From Mycoplasmatota bacterium (GTDB lineage: Bacteria; Bacillota_I; Bacilli_A; Izemoplasmatales; Izemoplasmataceae): a DNA stretch of 5,397 bases. Made by a program: the position numbers and the translations under genes. Below the pieces are notes generated by a model that saw nothing but the letters and a program-made list of their open reading frames with translations, did not search any database and was not told the origin of the DNA. Location: NCBI GenBank assembly GCA_022712785.1, contig JAFLJX010000060.1:1-5397 (forward strand). Direction: 5' to 3'. Below are positions 5,117 through 5,397 of this stretch, piece after piece. Numbering within the stretch: the stretch's first letter is position 1; each line of letters starts with the position of its first letter.

Positions 5117-5397
5117 ATGAATGAATTATACAATGAAGCAAAAAGTGTTCTAAAGAATTCTTATTCTCAGTATTCTAAATTTAAAGTAGCCGCAGCAATA
5201 AAACTTAAAAACGGTAAAGTAATTACTGGAGTTAATGTTGAAAATGCATCTTTCGGACTAACAAACTGTGCTGAAAGAAGTGCTTTATTCACTGCTTATG
5301 GTATGGGATACAGAAAAGATGATATCGCTGAAATCATGATTACAACAGAACAAGACTCACACATTTCACCTTGTGGTGCTTGTAGACAAGTAATGAG
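5117..5397 (+). CDS. cdd: Cytidine deaminase, 3'-truncated by the window edge
   Basis: Zinc enzyme of pyrimidine salvage that deaminates cytidine and deoxycytidine to uridine and deoxyuridine. The first 93 residues are visible. VNVENASFG (39-47) is the substrate-binding strand, NCAERSA supplies zinc ligand C51 and catalytic E53, and SPCGACRQV supplies C86 and C89. About 40 C-terminal residues of a typical 130-residue homotetrameric CDA are cut off. The ATG at 5117 follows AGGTGA (5106-5111), a good ribosome binding site overlapping the end of the ybeY stop codon. Only 9 bases separate it from ybeY, with no terminator, so it is read from the phoH promoter. In Bacillota the next gene is often era, which would be just outside the window. 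Confidence 0.95.
   Translation, partial: MNELYNEAKSVLKNSYSQYSKFKVAAAIKLKNGKVITGVNVENASFGLTNCAERSALFTAYGMGYRKDDIAEIMITTEQDSHISPCGACRQVM

Noticed and set aside
1..5397. Mobile element, CRISPR array, tRNA, toxin-antitoxin or defence system
   Set aside because: No transposase or integrase, spaced direct repeats, cloverleaf or defence domains were seen. The gene set is chromosomal housekeeping plus two unrecognised membrane proteins.

Overview
The window is a low-GC bacterial chromosomal segment carrying translation and RNA-quality-control genes in a partly conserved Bacillota order (dnaJ ... mtaB ... rpsU ... phoH-ybeY-cdd). The very AT-rich composition, the A/T-ending codon preference and the neighbourhood suggest a low-GC Bacillota or a Mollicutes relative of the Acholeplasma/Izemoplasma/Haloplasma kind. 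All three Trp codons seen are TGG, no gene contains an in-frame TGA, and one gene ends in TGA. This fits the standard genetic code rather than the Mycoplasma code. The lineage is inference, because there is no rRNA or other decisive marker here.

Layout, left to right. (1) 1-786 +: the 3' two-thirds of dnaJ, closed by a hairpin terminator. (2) 838-2729 +: a new transcription unit with a perfect extended -10 box, encoding an unrecognised five-helix membrane protein and then mtaB, the tRNA ms2t6A37 methylthiotransferase. The usual prmA/rsmE pair between dnaJ and mtaB is absent. (3) 2746-3303 -: a convergent gene of unknown function, encoding a single-anchor, extremely lysine-rich protein. Its terminator lies across the end of mtaB. 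(4) 3400-3646 +: rpsU (ribosomal protein S21) with its own strong promoter, a strong ribosome binding site and a tight terminator. An inverted repeat abuts its -35 box. (5) 3695-5397 +: phoH-ybeY-cdd, starting from another TGTTATAAT promoter just behind the rpsU terminator. phoH and ybeY overlap, and cdd runs off the right edge.

The recognisable genes belong to translation and stress housekeeping: protein folding (DnaJ), tRNA anticodon-loop modification (MtaB), the small ribosomal subunit (S21), a PhoH-family ATPase paired with the rRNA endoribonuclease YbeY, and pyrimidine salvage (Cdd). I see no mobile element, CRISPR array, tRNA or defence system. The novelty lies in the two unrecognised membrane genes and in the compact regulatory junctions. 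I do not claim a new multi-gene system.
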